The notes below the pieces were generated by a model. That model made no database searches, was not told where the DNA came from, and saw nothing but the letters and a program-made list of their open reading frames with translations. The translations under genes were made by a program, and so were the position numbers. Shown here one piece after another: positions 1 to 5,095 of a stretch of DNA of 5,741 bases. How positions within the stretch are numbered: the stretch's first letter is position 1; every line of letters starts with the position of its first letter. Source of the DNA: Rheinheimera sp. Its GTDB lineage: Bacteria; Pseudomonadota; Gammaproteobacteria; Enterobacterales; Alteromonadaceae. The stretch is from contig DMYW01000046.1 of NCBI GenBank assembly GCA_003482455.1, forward strand, positions 13,554 to 19,294, read 5' to 3'.

Positions 1-30
1 CAGCGAGCTCAAGCGCAGCGAGTTCAAGCG
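1..30 (+). repeat. Two 15-bp imperfect tandem units
   Basis: CAGCGAGCTCAAGCG (1-15) is followed by CAGCGAGTTCAAGCG (16-30), matching at 14 of 15 bases. A decayed third unit starting CAGC follows at 31. The array probably continues left of the window. The 15-bp period keeps any reading frame, as expected for a repeat inside coding sequence. Confidence 0.6.
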
Positions 31-222
31 CAGCTAGCGAGTACCAGCAAAACGAATACAAGCGCAGCAAGATACGGCATCGCAGGCGACCGCAAGCAGG
101 CAAAGCCACACGCTTCGCGTTGCCGCCAGTGGCGAATCACCACAGCGGGCCAGAAAAGCAGCACAATAACCGGCACAACAACCAGCACAAAACAACCAGA
201 CAGGACACCGCAGCACCCATGA
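1..222 (+). CDS. C-terminal end of an unidentified upstream gene (partial)
   Basis: A frame open from base 1 ends at TGA 220-222. The start lies outside the window. The visible 73 residues are rich in Gln, Ala, Thr, Ser and Arg and begin with short QRAQA/QRVQA units; no family is recognisable. The main support is the junction: the TGA overlaps the ATG of the acetyltransferase gene at 219 as ATGA, the usual arrangement of translationally coupled genes. A second frame (phase 3) is also open to the left edge and runs straight into the acetyltransferase, so this stretch could instead encode an N-terminal low-complexity linker of a larger fusion. Composition alone does not decide between the two. 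Confidence 0.4.
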   Translation, partial: QRAQAQRVQAQLASTSKTNTSAARYGIAGDRKQAKPHASRCRQWRITTAGQKSSTITGTTTSTKQPDRTPQHP

Positions 223-1268
223 GCCTAAGCAACGCCGACTTGACCGCCTTACAACCCGTGTTGGACGCCACTGCCAGCGCGATCGCCAACGCCAAAACGC
301 TGCGCACCGCTGCGCCTGTGGTGTGGTTGTCGGCGGATTTTCGCAGCGTCCTGGCGGGCACCGGCATCAACTTTCGGCAAGCAGGCGATGTCGCGGCCTG
401 CCTCGTGCACAACGTGCTGGAGCAATGCGGCCCTGAAGGCTCCGTGGTCGTGTCGGCTTTTAACTTCGATTTTCCGCGCAGCCGCTGCTTTGACGTCGCT
501 AGCGCGCCTGTACAAACCGGCGCCTTTGGCCAGCAACTGCTTAGCCAATTTGCGCATTGTCGCACCGCGCATCCGTTTTATTCGTTGTTGGTGTTTGGCA
601 AGGCGCAGCCACAGCTAGTGCAGGTGCCAACCAGCTCGCCGTTGCTGCGCCATTCAACCGGCCCAGGTTCAGTGTTTGAGTGGCTGATTAACGCCAACAC
701 CGAGCTCATCACCGTTGGCCATCATTATGTGAAATCGTTAACTGCCGTGCATCACGCCGAACACGTCGCTGGCGTGCCGTTTCGCTACACCAAGCAGTTT
801 CAAGGCGTGGTGCGCCGCGCAGCTGGTCTTGCCGACGTCGCGTTACCAACCTCGACCGAGCCTAGCGGCAGCAACGACGGGCTAGCGCCGCAGCAACAGA
901 CGCAGCACTTCATACCACAGACCGCAGCGCAGGAAGCACACCAGCGGCCAGCCGACGAGCCCATCGATTGCGAATTTTATGTGCGTGAATTGGGCGTCTG
1001 TGATTTTTCATCCTTGACCGAACGCGGCGACGCCGCCTTTCGCCACGCCAACTTGCTGCAAGTGCTACCCGTCACCGCCACCCGCCGCCCGTTGCTGGTC
1101 CACAGCATCAACCACGCCCCAGCACACGCCATGATGGTCGCCGACTTGCAAAGCCCCACCCCAGCCTACACCGACTATTTCGGCCCCACTAAACCCAATG
1201 TCGACGTGATCACCGGCGAGCGCGCCGACGCTTTGTACCACGCCGAATTACGAGCGCTAGTGGGGTGA
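219..1268 (+). CDS. AAC(3)-like acetyltransferase (Antibiotic_NAT superfamily)
   Basis: The 349-residue product matches the aminoglycoside 3-N-acetyltransferase fold family, whose members move an acetyl group from acetyl-CoA to an amino group. Many chromosomal members act on surface-sugar or natural-product substrates rather than drugs, so resistance should not be assumed. Visible family landmarks in order are VVWLSADFRS (about 34-43), GPEGSVVVSAF (71-81), TGAFGQQL (100-107), AHPFYSLLVFG (117-127), GPGSVFEWL (148-156) and the active-site-like block TAVHHAEH (175-182) followed by VPFRYTK. H178 or H179 with E181 corresponds to the conserved His/Glu region. Residues about 209-249 form a Pro/Gln/His/Thr-rich insert, and the last ~90 residues are less typical. 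ATG 219 is chosen because it begins a normal-length domain and overlaps the upstream stop as ATGA; TTG 120 in the same frame is weaker. No clear Shine-Dalgarno precedes it, which fits coupling. Superfamily is fairly sure; substrate is unknown. Confidence 0.8.
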   Translation: MSLSNADLTALQPVLDATASAIANAKTLRTAAPVVWLSADFRSVLAGTGINFRQAGDVAACLVHNVLEQCGPEGSVVVSAFNFDFPRSRCFDVASAPVQTGAFGQQLLSQFAHCRTAHPFYSLLVFGKAQPQLVQVPTSSPLLRHSTGPGSVFEWLINANTELITVGHHYVKSLTAVHHAEHVAGVPFRYTKQFQGVVRRAAGLADVALPTSTEPSGSNDGLAPQQQTQHFIPQTAAQEAHQRPADEPIDCEFYVRELGVCDFSSLTERGDAAFRHANLLQVLPVTATRRPLLVHSINHAPAHAMMVADLQSPTPAYTDYFGPTKPNVDVITGERADALYHAELRALVG

Positions 1269-1616
1269 CACAGCGATGCGCCAGCGGTTCTGGTCAATCT
1301 AGACTGCCAGCGCGGCATTTGTTGATGCGACTAGGGGGAATTTGCTCAGCCAGCAACCAGCACCAGCTATGTACGGTTTGTCAGGTAAATTTGAGTTCTT
1401 CGAATATCAGCCAAAAAGGCGCAGATATCTTTAGGGCTTAAACTCTTGGAATTGCAAATGAATGAATTGATTAATTTGCCTTAGATTTTATTACATAGGT
1501 CCATTATCGGAATTTTGTGTAATATTCAACAACCATAGAATACCCCTAAACCCCATTAACAATACACTCTGTAATTTTTATCACTCCATTAAAATAAAAA
1601 CTTAGCGTCAAACCCA
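1269..1616. other. Intergenic gap without a supported gene
   Basis: No convincing gene is present. Composition shifts from GC-rich to AT-rich near 1375, which probably marks the edge of a different DNA block. A convincing terminator for the acetyltransferase gene is not visible: only weak hairpins built on CCAG/CTGG occur at 1282-1312, without a T-run. A 21-codon plus-strand frame from ATG 1369 lacks a ribosome site and is not called. Confidence 0.5.
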
Positions 1617-1811
1617 TCAATCATGCTTGCTGTTATAACTCTCTAATTTATCAAGAAAGCGATGAGACGTTATAAAATAGTATATCAACCAGACAAAATT
1701 TAAAAAAAGCCCGCCGTCAATTGCTCTGTTTATGCCACCTAGAACAAAACCAAGTCCAACGCAAGAAACATAATAGAAATTATGTGTAGTTGATGGCCTT
1801 CCTAATCCCCT
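1617..1811 (-). pseudogene. Out-of-frame membrane-protein fragment
   Basis: This minus-strand frame is open from just after a TAA at 1812-1814 to TGA 1617-1619. Its last ~50 residues read like real protein: a hydrophobic segment with GLGFVLGGINRAIDGG and FVWLIYYFITSHRF, then a polar tail ending SYNSKHD. It contains no ATG or GTG before the hydrophobic part and overlaps the end of the 1780-2049 frame by 32 bases in a different phase. The simplest reading is that both are pieces of one small membrane protein separated by a frameshift near 1780-1811. Alternatively it is a separate gene that lost its start. No family was recognised. Confidence 0.35.
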
Positions 1812-2049
1812 TTACAACAGGATCATATAAAAATATAACAATAGAGATAACGTATGCTATAGCTGCATGAGTAAAAGGAGACTTAAACAGCATCATTGGA
1901 GGTACCATTACCGTAAATCCAAAATACATAAATTCTCTGTATTGTATTTTCATTCTCAACATCTCATAGGAAAACTGTTTTTTCTCTTCCAACAGAAATT
2001 TGGAGTATAGAATTGCCAAGGCAAGATCACGAGCTTTTTTTAAACACAC
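1780..2049 (-). CDS. Small hypothetical membrane protein, probably frame-disrupted
   Basis: The 89-residue frame starts at GTG 2047-2049, immediately after an in-frame TAG, and has no good ribosome site; an internal ATG lies at codon 30. It has a charged amphipathic N-terminal half (KKARDLALAILYSKFLLEEK) and two hydrophobic stretches, about residues 42-57 and 62-75, consistent with a small inner-membrane protein. The frame upstream across the A7 run (T7 on the plus strand, 2035-2041) also looks coding: from ATG 2087-2089 it reads MPDVVQQRIEFELGVFKK and would continue into this protein if one A were lost. The downstream side also shows a frame change. I therefore suspect a decayed gene or one interrupted by homopolymer slippage; a sequencing error is possible. 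Function unknown. Confidence 0.4.
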   Translation of the reverse strand: MCLKKARDLALAILYSKFLLEEKKQFSYEMLRMKIQYREFMYFGFTVMVPPMMLFKSPFTHAAIAYVISIVIFLYDPVVKGIRKAINYT

Positions 2050-2167
2050 CTAGCTCAAATTCTATGCGCTGTTGAACCACATCAGGCATGTTGAGTATCA
2101 GCTTTCGTGCCAGCGGGATCGATAGCTAAACAGCCTGATTAAAAATAAACACTCACACTTTCACCCC

Positions 2168-2188
2168 GATATTCTCGCCCAGAATATC
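2168..2188. repeat. Perfect 8-bp inverted repeat with 5-nt loop
   Basis: GATATTCT (2168-2175) and AGAATATC (2181-2188) are exact complements around a CGCCC loop. No T-run follows on either strand, so it is not a normal intrinsic terminator. It could be a protein-binding site or a recombination remnant. Confidence 0.55.
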
Positions 2189-2279
2189 TAGGCTACCTAC
2201 GAAACACCTAAGTCTCCAATGTAATTCAAAGTAATTCCGGTTCACCAAGAATGCAAAGGTTGTTTAACAAGCTCACTCT

Positions 2280-2305
2280 ACAGCGCTTAGTTCAGGTACC
2301 GCTGT
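2280..2305. repeat. 6-bp inverted repeat near the 3' end of the 2350-2817 gene
   Basis: ACAGCG (2280-2285) pairs exactly with CGCTGT (2300-2305) across a 14-nt loop, and a second small stem, GCTGA/TCAGC, lies at about 2316-2333. Both sit just downstream of the stop of the minus-strand gene at 2350. There is no T-run on the minus strand, so terminator function is uncertain. Confidence 0.3.
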
Positions 2306-2349
2306 TTGTCGTGTAGCTGACAGGCGCTTCAGCAAAAACATACTAGTAA

Positions 2350-2817
2350 TTACTTACAATCTCTTTCATTTTCGGATTTATCGAGAAAATCTATAGAATT
2401 ATCGCTTTTCCACACCATCCACTTCCCTTCGATTCTTGTATGGTCTGGCATAAAATAAACTAAGCGAAACACTGTTGAGTTTTCTTTTAAAGAAATATTG
2501 TTAAACAATGAATTAATTTCAAGCAAACTACCCGATACTTCTGTCGGATCTAATTTTTTGTAAGAAAAAGAAAAAGAACCACCTGTATTTCCAATATTAA
2601 CTTGACTTACATCCTTAAATTCAATGCACAACTCTGATTTTGTAAGACAATCGTTCAACCCCATATTTTCATGAATTTTGACACTGACATTTGAGCCATT
2701 TAATAAATATACAAGAGCTTTCCCATCTTTTAAAGGTTCAACTTCCAATGTCAGATTCCCAGCGAAGCTAAGGGACGACACAAAATAAAAAATCGTTATA
2801 ACGATATATTTAATCAT
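2350..2817 (-). CDS. Exported protein of unknown family
   Basis: The 155-residue product has a Sec signal peptide: K3, a hydrophobic core at about 4-17 (IVITIFYFVSS), and a SFA cleavage motif at 17-19 followed by GNLTLEVEP. The mature part is rich in alternating hydrophobic/polar residues, suggesting a beta-sandwich, and has three cysteines (57, 64 and 154) that could form one disulphide. It is therefore expected in the periplasm or at the surface. ATG 2817 is preferred because AGGA lies six bases upstream; the earlier ATG at 2823 has AGGA directly against it. I do not recognise the family. It is AT-rich, like its minus-strand neighbours, and gaps of nearly 300 bases on each side suggest separate transcription. 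Its layout resembles that of the exported protein at 4527-4949, without clear sequence identity. Confidence 0.7.
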   Translation of the reverse strand: MIKYIVITIFYFVSSLSFAGNLTLEVEPLKDGKALVYLLNGSNVSVKIHENMGLNDCLTKSELCIEFKDVSQVNIGNTGGSFSFSYKKLDPTEVSGSLLEINSLFNNISLKENSTVFRLVYFMPDHTRIEGKWMVWKSDNSIDFLDKSENERDCK

Positions 2818-2866
2818 GGACATTCCTGCAAACTCTGTTTTTGTGTAATTGAATAATAATCAGCAC

Positions 2867-2896
2867 AATCTAAAGCCCATTCCTAAATACAAGCAA
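2867..2896 (-). promoter_or_regulatory. Candidate sigma-70 promoter for the 2350-2817 gene
   Basis: On the minus strand TTGCTT (plus 2891-2896) and TAGATT (plus 2867-2872) are separated by 18 bases, about 50 bases upstream of ATG 2817. Both boxes are only partial consensus matches in an AT-rich region, where chance matches are common. Confidence 0.3.
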
Positions 2897-2941
2897 ACCC
2901 AGACAAAAATAAAAAATTATTACAAACCAAGCTTTAAACAT
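2870..2941 (-). CDS. Possible 23-residue hydrophobic small protein
   Basis: ATG 2939-2941 to TAG 2870-2872 encodes a nearly all-hydrophobic peptide (MFKAWFVIIFYFCLGLLVF then RNGL), which would form one membrane helix. GGAG lies 10 bases upstream, an acceptable but loose distance. It precedes the exported-protein gene in the same direction. AT-rich DNA easily yields such peptides by chance, and another phase of the same stretch also looks coding-like, so support is weak. Confidence 0.2.
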   Translation of the reverse strand: MFKAWFVIIFYFCLGLLVFRNGL

Positions 2942-2986
2942 ACGACATCAACTCCATCAAATTTCTCTAAATAAAAATACAGCAAA

Positions 2987-3058
2987 TCATTTGAAAATAA
3001 TTTGCCGTACGGTTTCAGGTATCTCTATCGCAAGAAAACACCGTGGCTGGTTCTCCAC
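2987..3058 (-). pseudogene. Possible remnant of a ThpR/LigT-like N-terminus
   Basis: A 23-codon minus-strand frame from GTG 3056-3058 to TGA 2987-2989 contains RCFLAIEIPETVRQIIFK. This resembles the start of RNA 2',3'-cyclic phosphodiesterases of the 2H family (the R-x-F-x-A-I-x-x-P pattern), which are normally about 180 residues long. Another phase (2920-3024) continues with coding-like text (NDLLYFYLEKFDGVDVV) but has no start. If real, this is a frameshifted, truncated fragment. The match is short and could be chance. Confidence 0.2.
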
Positions 3059-3059
3059 G
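3030..3059 (-). terminator. Candidate terminator after the 3105-3581 gene
   Basis: On the minus strand CGTGG (plus 3055-3059) and CCACG (plus 3042-3046) form a 5-bp stem with an 8-nt loop, followed by GTGTTTTCTT. It lies about 45 bases past the stop of the two-helix membrane protein gene. The stem is short, so termination would be weak. Confidence 0.35.
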
Positions 3060-3104
3060 CTTTATGCGAAGTCGAGTTTGATCGCTGTCAGATAAGCAAG
3101 GCTA

Positions 3105-3581
3105 TCAGGAGTAACTCACTTCAATGTCATGGGTCGAAGTGATGAAGTTACCCAAGTCTTCAGTAGTACAGTCTGTCTGTTTAATTTCAAATTGGACTGG
3201 TTCTTTTCCTGGAGTTCGAACTTTCATCAACTGGTTATGTTCAGAAACATAAAGACAGGTGATTTTCTTTGCCGTCGATAAATCGACCTTCTTTTGCATC
3301 ATTAAACCGGTATTAATGATTAACAAGTCCCCTTGTTTATAGGCGAGTGGTCTAATTCGGGTGAGCGTTTTGTATACATAGACTAACAATCCGCAGATCA
3401 TGGTCACGACAGAGACTAGTACATCAACCAAACCATTGCTATATCCAATATAAGTGTGCAGCACTCTCACTAGACCTAGCGCCAATAAAAGTGAGAACAG
3501 AAAAATTCCTGAGTTTTTTAACAGGATGACTGAAGTTTTTTCTCGGTCGAATTTACCGTTTCTATAAATTTTATCGCTCAT
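3105..3581 (-). CDS. Two-helix membrane protein with a cytoplasmic-type C-terminal domain
   Basis: The 158-residue product begins with a charged segment (MSDKIYRNGKFDREK). Two likely membrane helices follow, about residues 18-40 (ILLKNSGIFLFSLLLALGLV) and 50-70 (LVDVLVSVVTMICGLLVYVY), with TRIRPL after the second, which places the ends inside by the positive-inside rule. The last ~75 residues alternate short strands (GDLLIINTG, KITCLYVSEH, PVQFEIKQ) and resemble small bacterial PH-like domains attached to a helical hairpin. This is an architectural impression, not a family assignment. ATG 3581 is chosen over the longer TTG frame at 3641 because AGGGA sits five bases upstream. No function can be given. 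Confidence 0.65.
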   Translation of the reverse strand: MSDKIYRNGKFDREKTSVILLKNSGIFLFSLLLALGLVRVLHTYIGYSNGLVDVLVSVVTMICGLLVYVYKTLTRIRPLAYKQGDLLIINTGLMMQKKVDLSTAKKITCLYVSEHNQLMKVRTPGKEPVQFEIKQTDCTTEDLGNFITSTHDIEVSYS

Positions 3582-3724
3582 AAATATCCCTAAATTGACA
3601 CCAAAGCGCCATGGCTCATTGTTTATTGTGTTTGGCTTCAAGCTGTATTGGAATCTGTCGCTTGATACATTGGCAGACTTGAACGTCCATTGATGTAGCC
3701 TCAGACCACGCTACCGCAAAATCC

Positions 3725-3746
3725 AGCCGCGCTCAACTGCGCGGCT
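3725..3746. repeat. Perfect GC-rich 8-bp hairpin, terminator-like on the minus strand
   Basis: AGCCGCGC (3725-3732) and GCGCGGCT (3739-3746) pair perfectly around a TCAACT loop. On the minus strand the stem is followed by GGATTTTG, so it could stop transcription heading left towards the 3105-3581 gene. GTAGCC (3695-3700) and GGCTAC (3743-3748) form a competing outer pair. The location between divergent genes fits an insulator or a folded DNA site. Confidence 0.5.
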
Positions 3747-3830
3747 ACTGCCGCAGCATTTCTGCCAGTGTTTGCATAACCAAGCATTGCCGCATTTACT
3801 TTCAGCCTTTTAGAAATTGCACAAAAAACG

Positions 3831-3860
3831 TTTACAAACCCATAGATATACTTGCATACT
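3831..3860 (+). promoter_or_regulatory. Candidate sigma-70 promoter of the marR-type gene
   Basis: TTTACA (3831-3836, five of six against TTGACA) and CATACT (3855-3860, four of six against TATAAT) are spaced 18 bases apart. Transcription would begin near 3867, about 25 bases before the ATG at 3891. Confidence 0.45.
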
Positions 3861-3871
3861 CAAGCATCTAT
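3844..3871 (+). promoter_or_regulatory. Candidate MarR operator
   Basis: AGATATACTTG (3844-3854) and CAAGCATCTAT (3861-3871) are imperfect inverted repeats (8 of 11 positions) around a 6-bp centre, with an exact CTTG/CAAG core. The palindrome covers the proposed -10 box. MarR-family dimers commonly bind such sites in their own promoters, so self-repression is the natural inference. Confidence 0.45.
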
Positions 3872-3890
3872 CAATCACCAAGAAACAAAT

Positions 3891-4313
3891 ATGCCAGAAC
3901 TTACCCCCCAACTATCGTTGCTATTGCAAAGCGCTGCGCTATGGTCGCAACTGATCAAACGTGCCGACAGCCAGCTTAGTGTGCATGGCATCAGCTTTAC
4001 TGAGTTTTCGATTTTGCATTGCCTGTCGCAAGCGCCATTGCAGCAACTTAGCCGGATTGAACTGGCCAACGGTGTTGGCTTAAGTGCATCTGGCGTCACC
4101 CGTTTATTGGCGCCGCTAGAGAAAATTCATCTGGTGGAAAAAGCCCAAGTGGCACGCGATGCGCGGGTTAGTTTGGTTAAGCTCAGCACGGTCGGCGCGC
4201 AAATTTACCAAGACGCTCGGCAAACCCTCGGCTACTGCGCCGAACAGTTCGCCGCCCCATTAACGCCGCGCCAGCAAGAACAATTAGCGGATTTGTTAGC
4301 GCGTTTAGCCTAG
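3891..4313 (+). CDS. MarR-family transcriptional regulator
   Basis: The 140-residue product has the normal length and layout of MarR proteins, which bind palindromic DNA as dimers and release it on binding small ligands. An N-terminal helix (about 6-30) contributes to the dimer. The winged helix-turn-helix follows: SFTEFSILHCLSQ (35-47), LSRIELANGV (53-62), recognition helix SASGVTRLLAPLEKIHLVEK (65-84), and the wing with RDARVSLVKLSTVG (89-102), which fits the family's D-x-R pattern. C-terminal helices complete the dimer interface. ATG 3891 gives a standard N-terminus; the upstream TTG 3852 would place the start inside the putative operator. No strong ribosome site is visible. The next gene, a broken MATE exporter, starts eight bases after the stop, so this gene probably controlled drug or solvent efflux. 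It appears intact although its target is not. Confidence 0.9.
   Translation: MPELTPQLSLLLQSAALWSQLIKRADSQLSVHGISFTEFSILHCLSQAPLQQLSRIELANGVGLSASGVTRLLAPLEKIHLVEKAQVARDARVSLVKLSTVGAQIYQDARQTLGYCAEQFAAPLTPRQQEQLADLLARLA
4201..4275 (+). repeat. Left copy of a 75-bp marR-internal direct repeat
   Basis: This segment of the intact marR-type gene (residues about 104-128) aligns without gaps to 5667-5741, with 68 of 75 bases identical. The second copy runs to the window edge, so the repeat may be longer. Confidence 0.85.
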
Positions 4314-4321
4314 GAATAGCC

Positions 4322-4508
4322 ATGACGGATTTAACGCAAGGACCGCTACAACGCCATTTGTGGCGCATGGCAGTACCGATGTTGATCTGAATGTCTGTGC
4401 AATCCCTGTATTTTTGTCGATCTTTATTTTGTCTCTAACCTCGGCGCTGCGGCGATTGCGGCAGTCAGCGCCGGAGGCAATTTAATGATGCTCATCATGG
4501 CGTTAAAA
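4322..4508 (+). pseudogene. Truncated MATE-family efflux pump remnant
   Basis: This is the 5' end of a MATE (multidrug and toxin extrusion) antiporter gene; intact members have about 450 residues and 12 membrane helices. ATG 4322 follows the regulator's stop by eight bases, and AGGA overlaps that stop, so the two formed an operon. The start reads MTDLTQGPLQRHLWRMAVPM, then LI and an in-frame TGA at 4388-4390 where MATE proteins usually have Gly. The frame resumes as MSVQSLYF. At a T-run (4411-4415) the phase changes to VDLYFVSNLGAAAIAAVSAG and NLMMLIMAL; the usual LY-x-x-VD spacing implies two lost bases. Similarity ends at about 4508, where unrelated AT-rich DNA begins. With a nonsense codon, a frameshift and loss of nearly 90% of the gene, it cannot make a pump. 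Confidence 0.85.
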
Positions 4509-4533
4509 CATCTCCCTTGAAAGCTGTTAGGGA
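4505..4533 (-). terminator. Weak terminator-like hairpin at the end of the 4527-4949 gene
   Basis: On the minus strand TCCCT (plus 4529-4533) pairs with AGGGA (plus 4513-4517) across an 11-nt loop that begins within the TAA stop codon; GATGTTTTAA follows. The T-rich end lies at the junction with the MATE remnant. The stem is only 5 bp. Confidence 0.25.
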
Positions 4534-4949
4534 ATTTTGACTATTATTTCATTTGAAACTATACAACCTGTCGGATCTGGACACAGCTTTGCGCTGATTT
4601 TATACTCGCCGGGAACAAGGCCATAGTATTCTTGAAGTTCATACAAAGTAAACAACCTACTAATGGACTCTGAACTACCAAGCAAAACCTCCCTATCAAA
4701 ATTACATCTTTCATTAATCATGGCATCAAGCCTGTGAACTTTATCATTACTATCTTTAATTATTAAATCCAACATTCCTATAGTATCTATACAGAAGTTA
4801 ATTTTTAATTTAATAGGCATCCCAGGTTTATTGACAACTGCTACTTGAGTTATCTGGTTGTCTATTAAGTTCACCCTTAGTTGAACGCCTTCTGCTGCAA
4901 ATGAAATGGATGAAATGCAAATCAAAAGACACAATATGATTTTACTCAT
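4527..4949 (-). CDS. Exported protein of unknown family, four mature cysteines
   Basis: The 140-residue product starts with a clear Sec signal peptide: K3, a hydrophobic core at 4-15, and SFA at 16-18 followed by AEGVQL. The mature ~122 residues alternate strand-like segments (VQLRVNLI, ITQVAVVN, IKLKINFCI, LDLIIKDS) and end with a GEYKISAKLC strand pair, which suggests an Ig-like beta-sandwich. Cysteines 53, 82, 123 and 129 could form two disulphides, consistent with a periplasmic or secreted location. A GGGGA lies seven bases before ATG 4949. I do not recognise a family. It is AT-rich, reads opposite to the marR-type gene, and its 3' end abuts the broken MATE gene, so it arrived with or after that break. 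It lies in the same direction as the DUF6438-like gene, about 150 bases apart. Confidence 0.7.
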   Translation of the reverse strand: MSKIILCLLICISSISFAAEGVQLRVNLIDNQITQVAVVNKPGMPIKLKINFCIDTIGMLDLIIKDSNDKVHRLDAMINERCNFDREVLLGSSESISRLFTLYELQEYYGLVPGEYKISAKLCPDPTGCIVSNEIIVKIP

Positions 4950-5095
4950 TCTCTATTCCCCATCTTCGGTTTACATTTGAGTGGATAGCTCTTCTGTTGA
5001 CATGTAGCTCCCAGAGAATGCGCCTACTGCGGACATCCAGCCATTTCATCACAGGCAATTCACCGGGTTGAACGCTTGACGCCGCCCCGGCCTCG

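Larger units (their letters stand above)
2050..2349. other. Gap with minus-strand coding relics and hairpins
   Basis: No intact gene is seen. On the minus strand one phase carries two coding-like stretches separated by stops. One ends at TGA 2153-2155 with CFVGSLDILGENIGVKV. The other follows a TAG and contains LSIPLARKLILN before running into the A7 run at 2035-2041. Neither has a convincing start. Two inverted repeats are listed separately. I read the stretch as the remains of one or more degraded genes. Confidence 0.35.

Noticed and set aside
1..60. CRISPR-like repetition at the left edge
   Set aside because: The units are contiguous 15-bp repeats without spacers, so this is a tandem repeat.
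137..572. Minus-strand open frames antisense to the acetyltransferase gene
   Set aside because: They are Cys- or Arg-rich mirror frames of a GC-rich gene, without family features or ribosome sites.
1369..1434. 21-codon plus-strand frame beginning MYGLSGKF
   Set aside because: The first residues recall antibiotic-biosynthesis monooxygenase starts, but the similarity ends after about eight residues and no ribosome site is present.
2262..2305. Integron attC-like site near GTTTAAC with a stem at 2280-2305
   Set aside because: One core-like heptamer is present, but no matching partner core occurs at attC distance. The GTTGAAC sequences at 2071 and near 5070 also lack partners.
3582..3641. TTG-started 20-residue extension of the two-helix membrane protein
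   Set aside because: ATG 3581 has AGGGA at a good distance; TTG 3641 has no comparable signal.
4942..5049. 35-codon minus-strand frame (MKWLDVRSRRILWELH...) whose stop overlaps the start of the 4527-4949 gene
   Set aside because: The overlap resembles coupling, but there is no good ribosome site, no recognisable family and a very Arg-rich composition. It remains a weak possibility.
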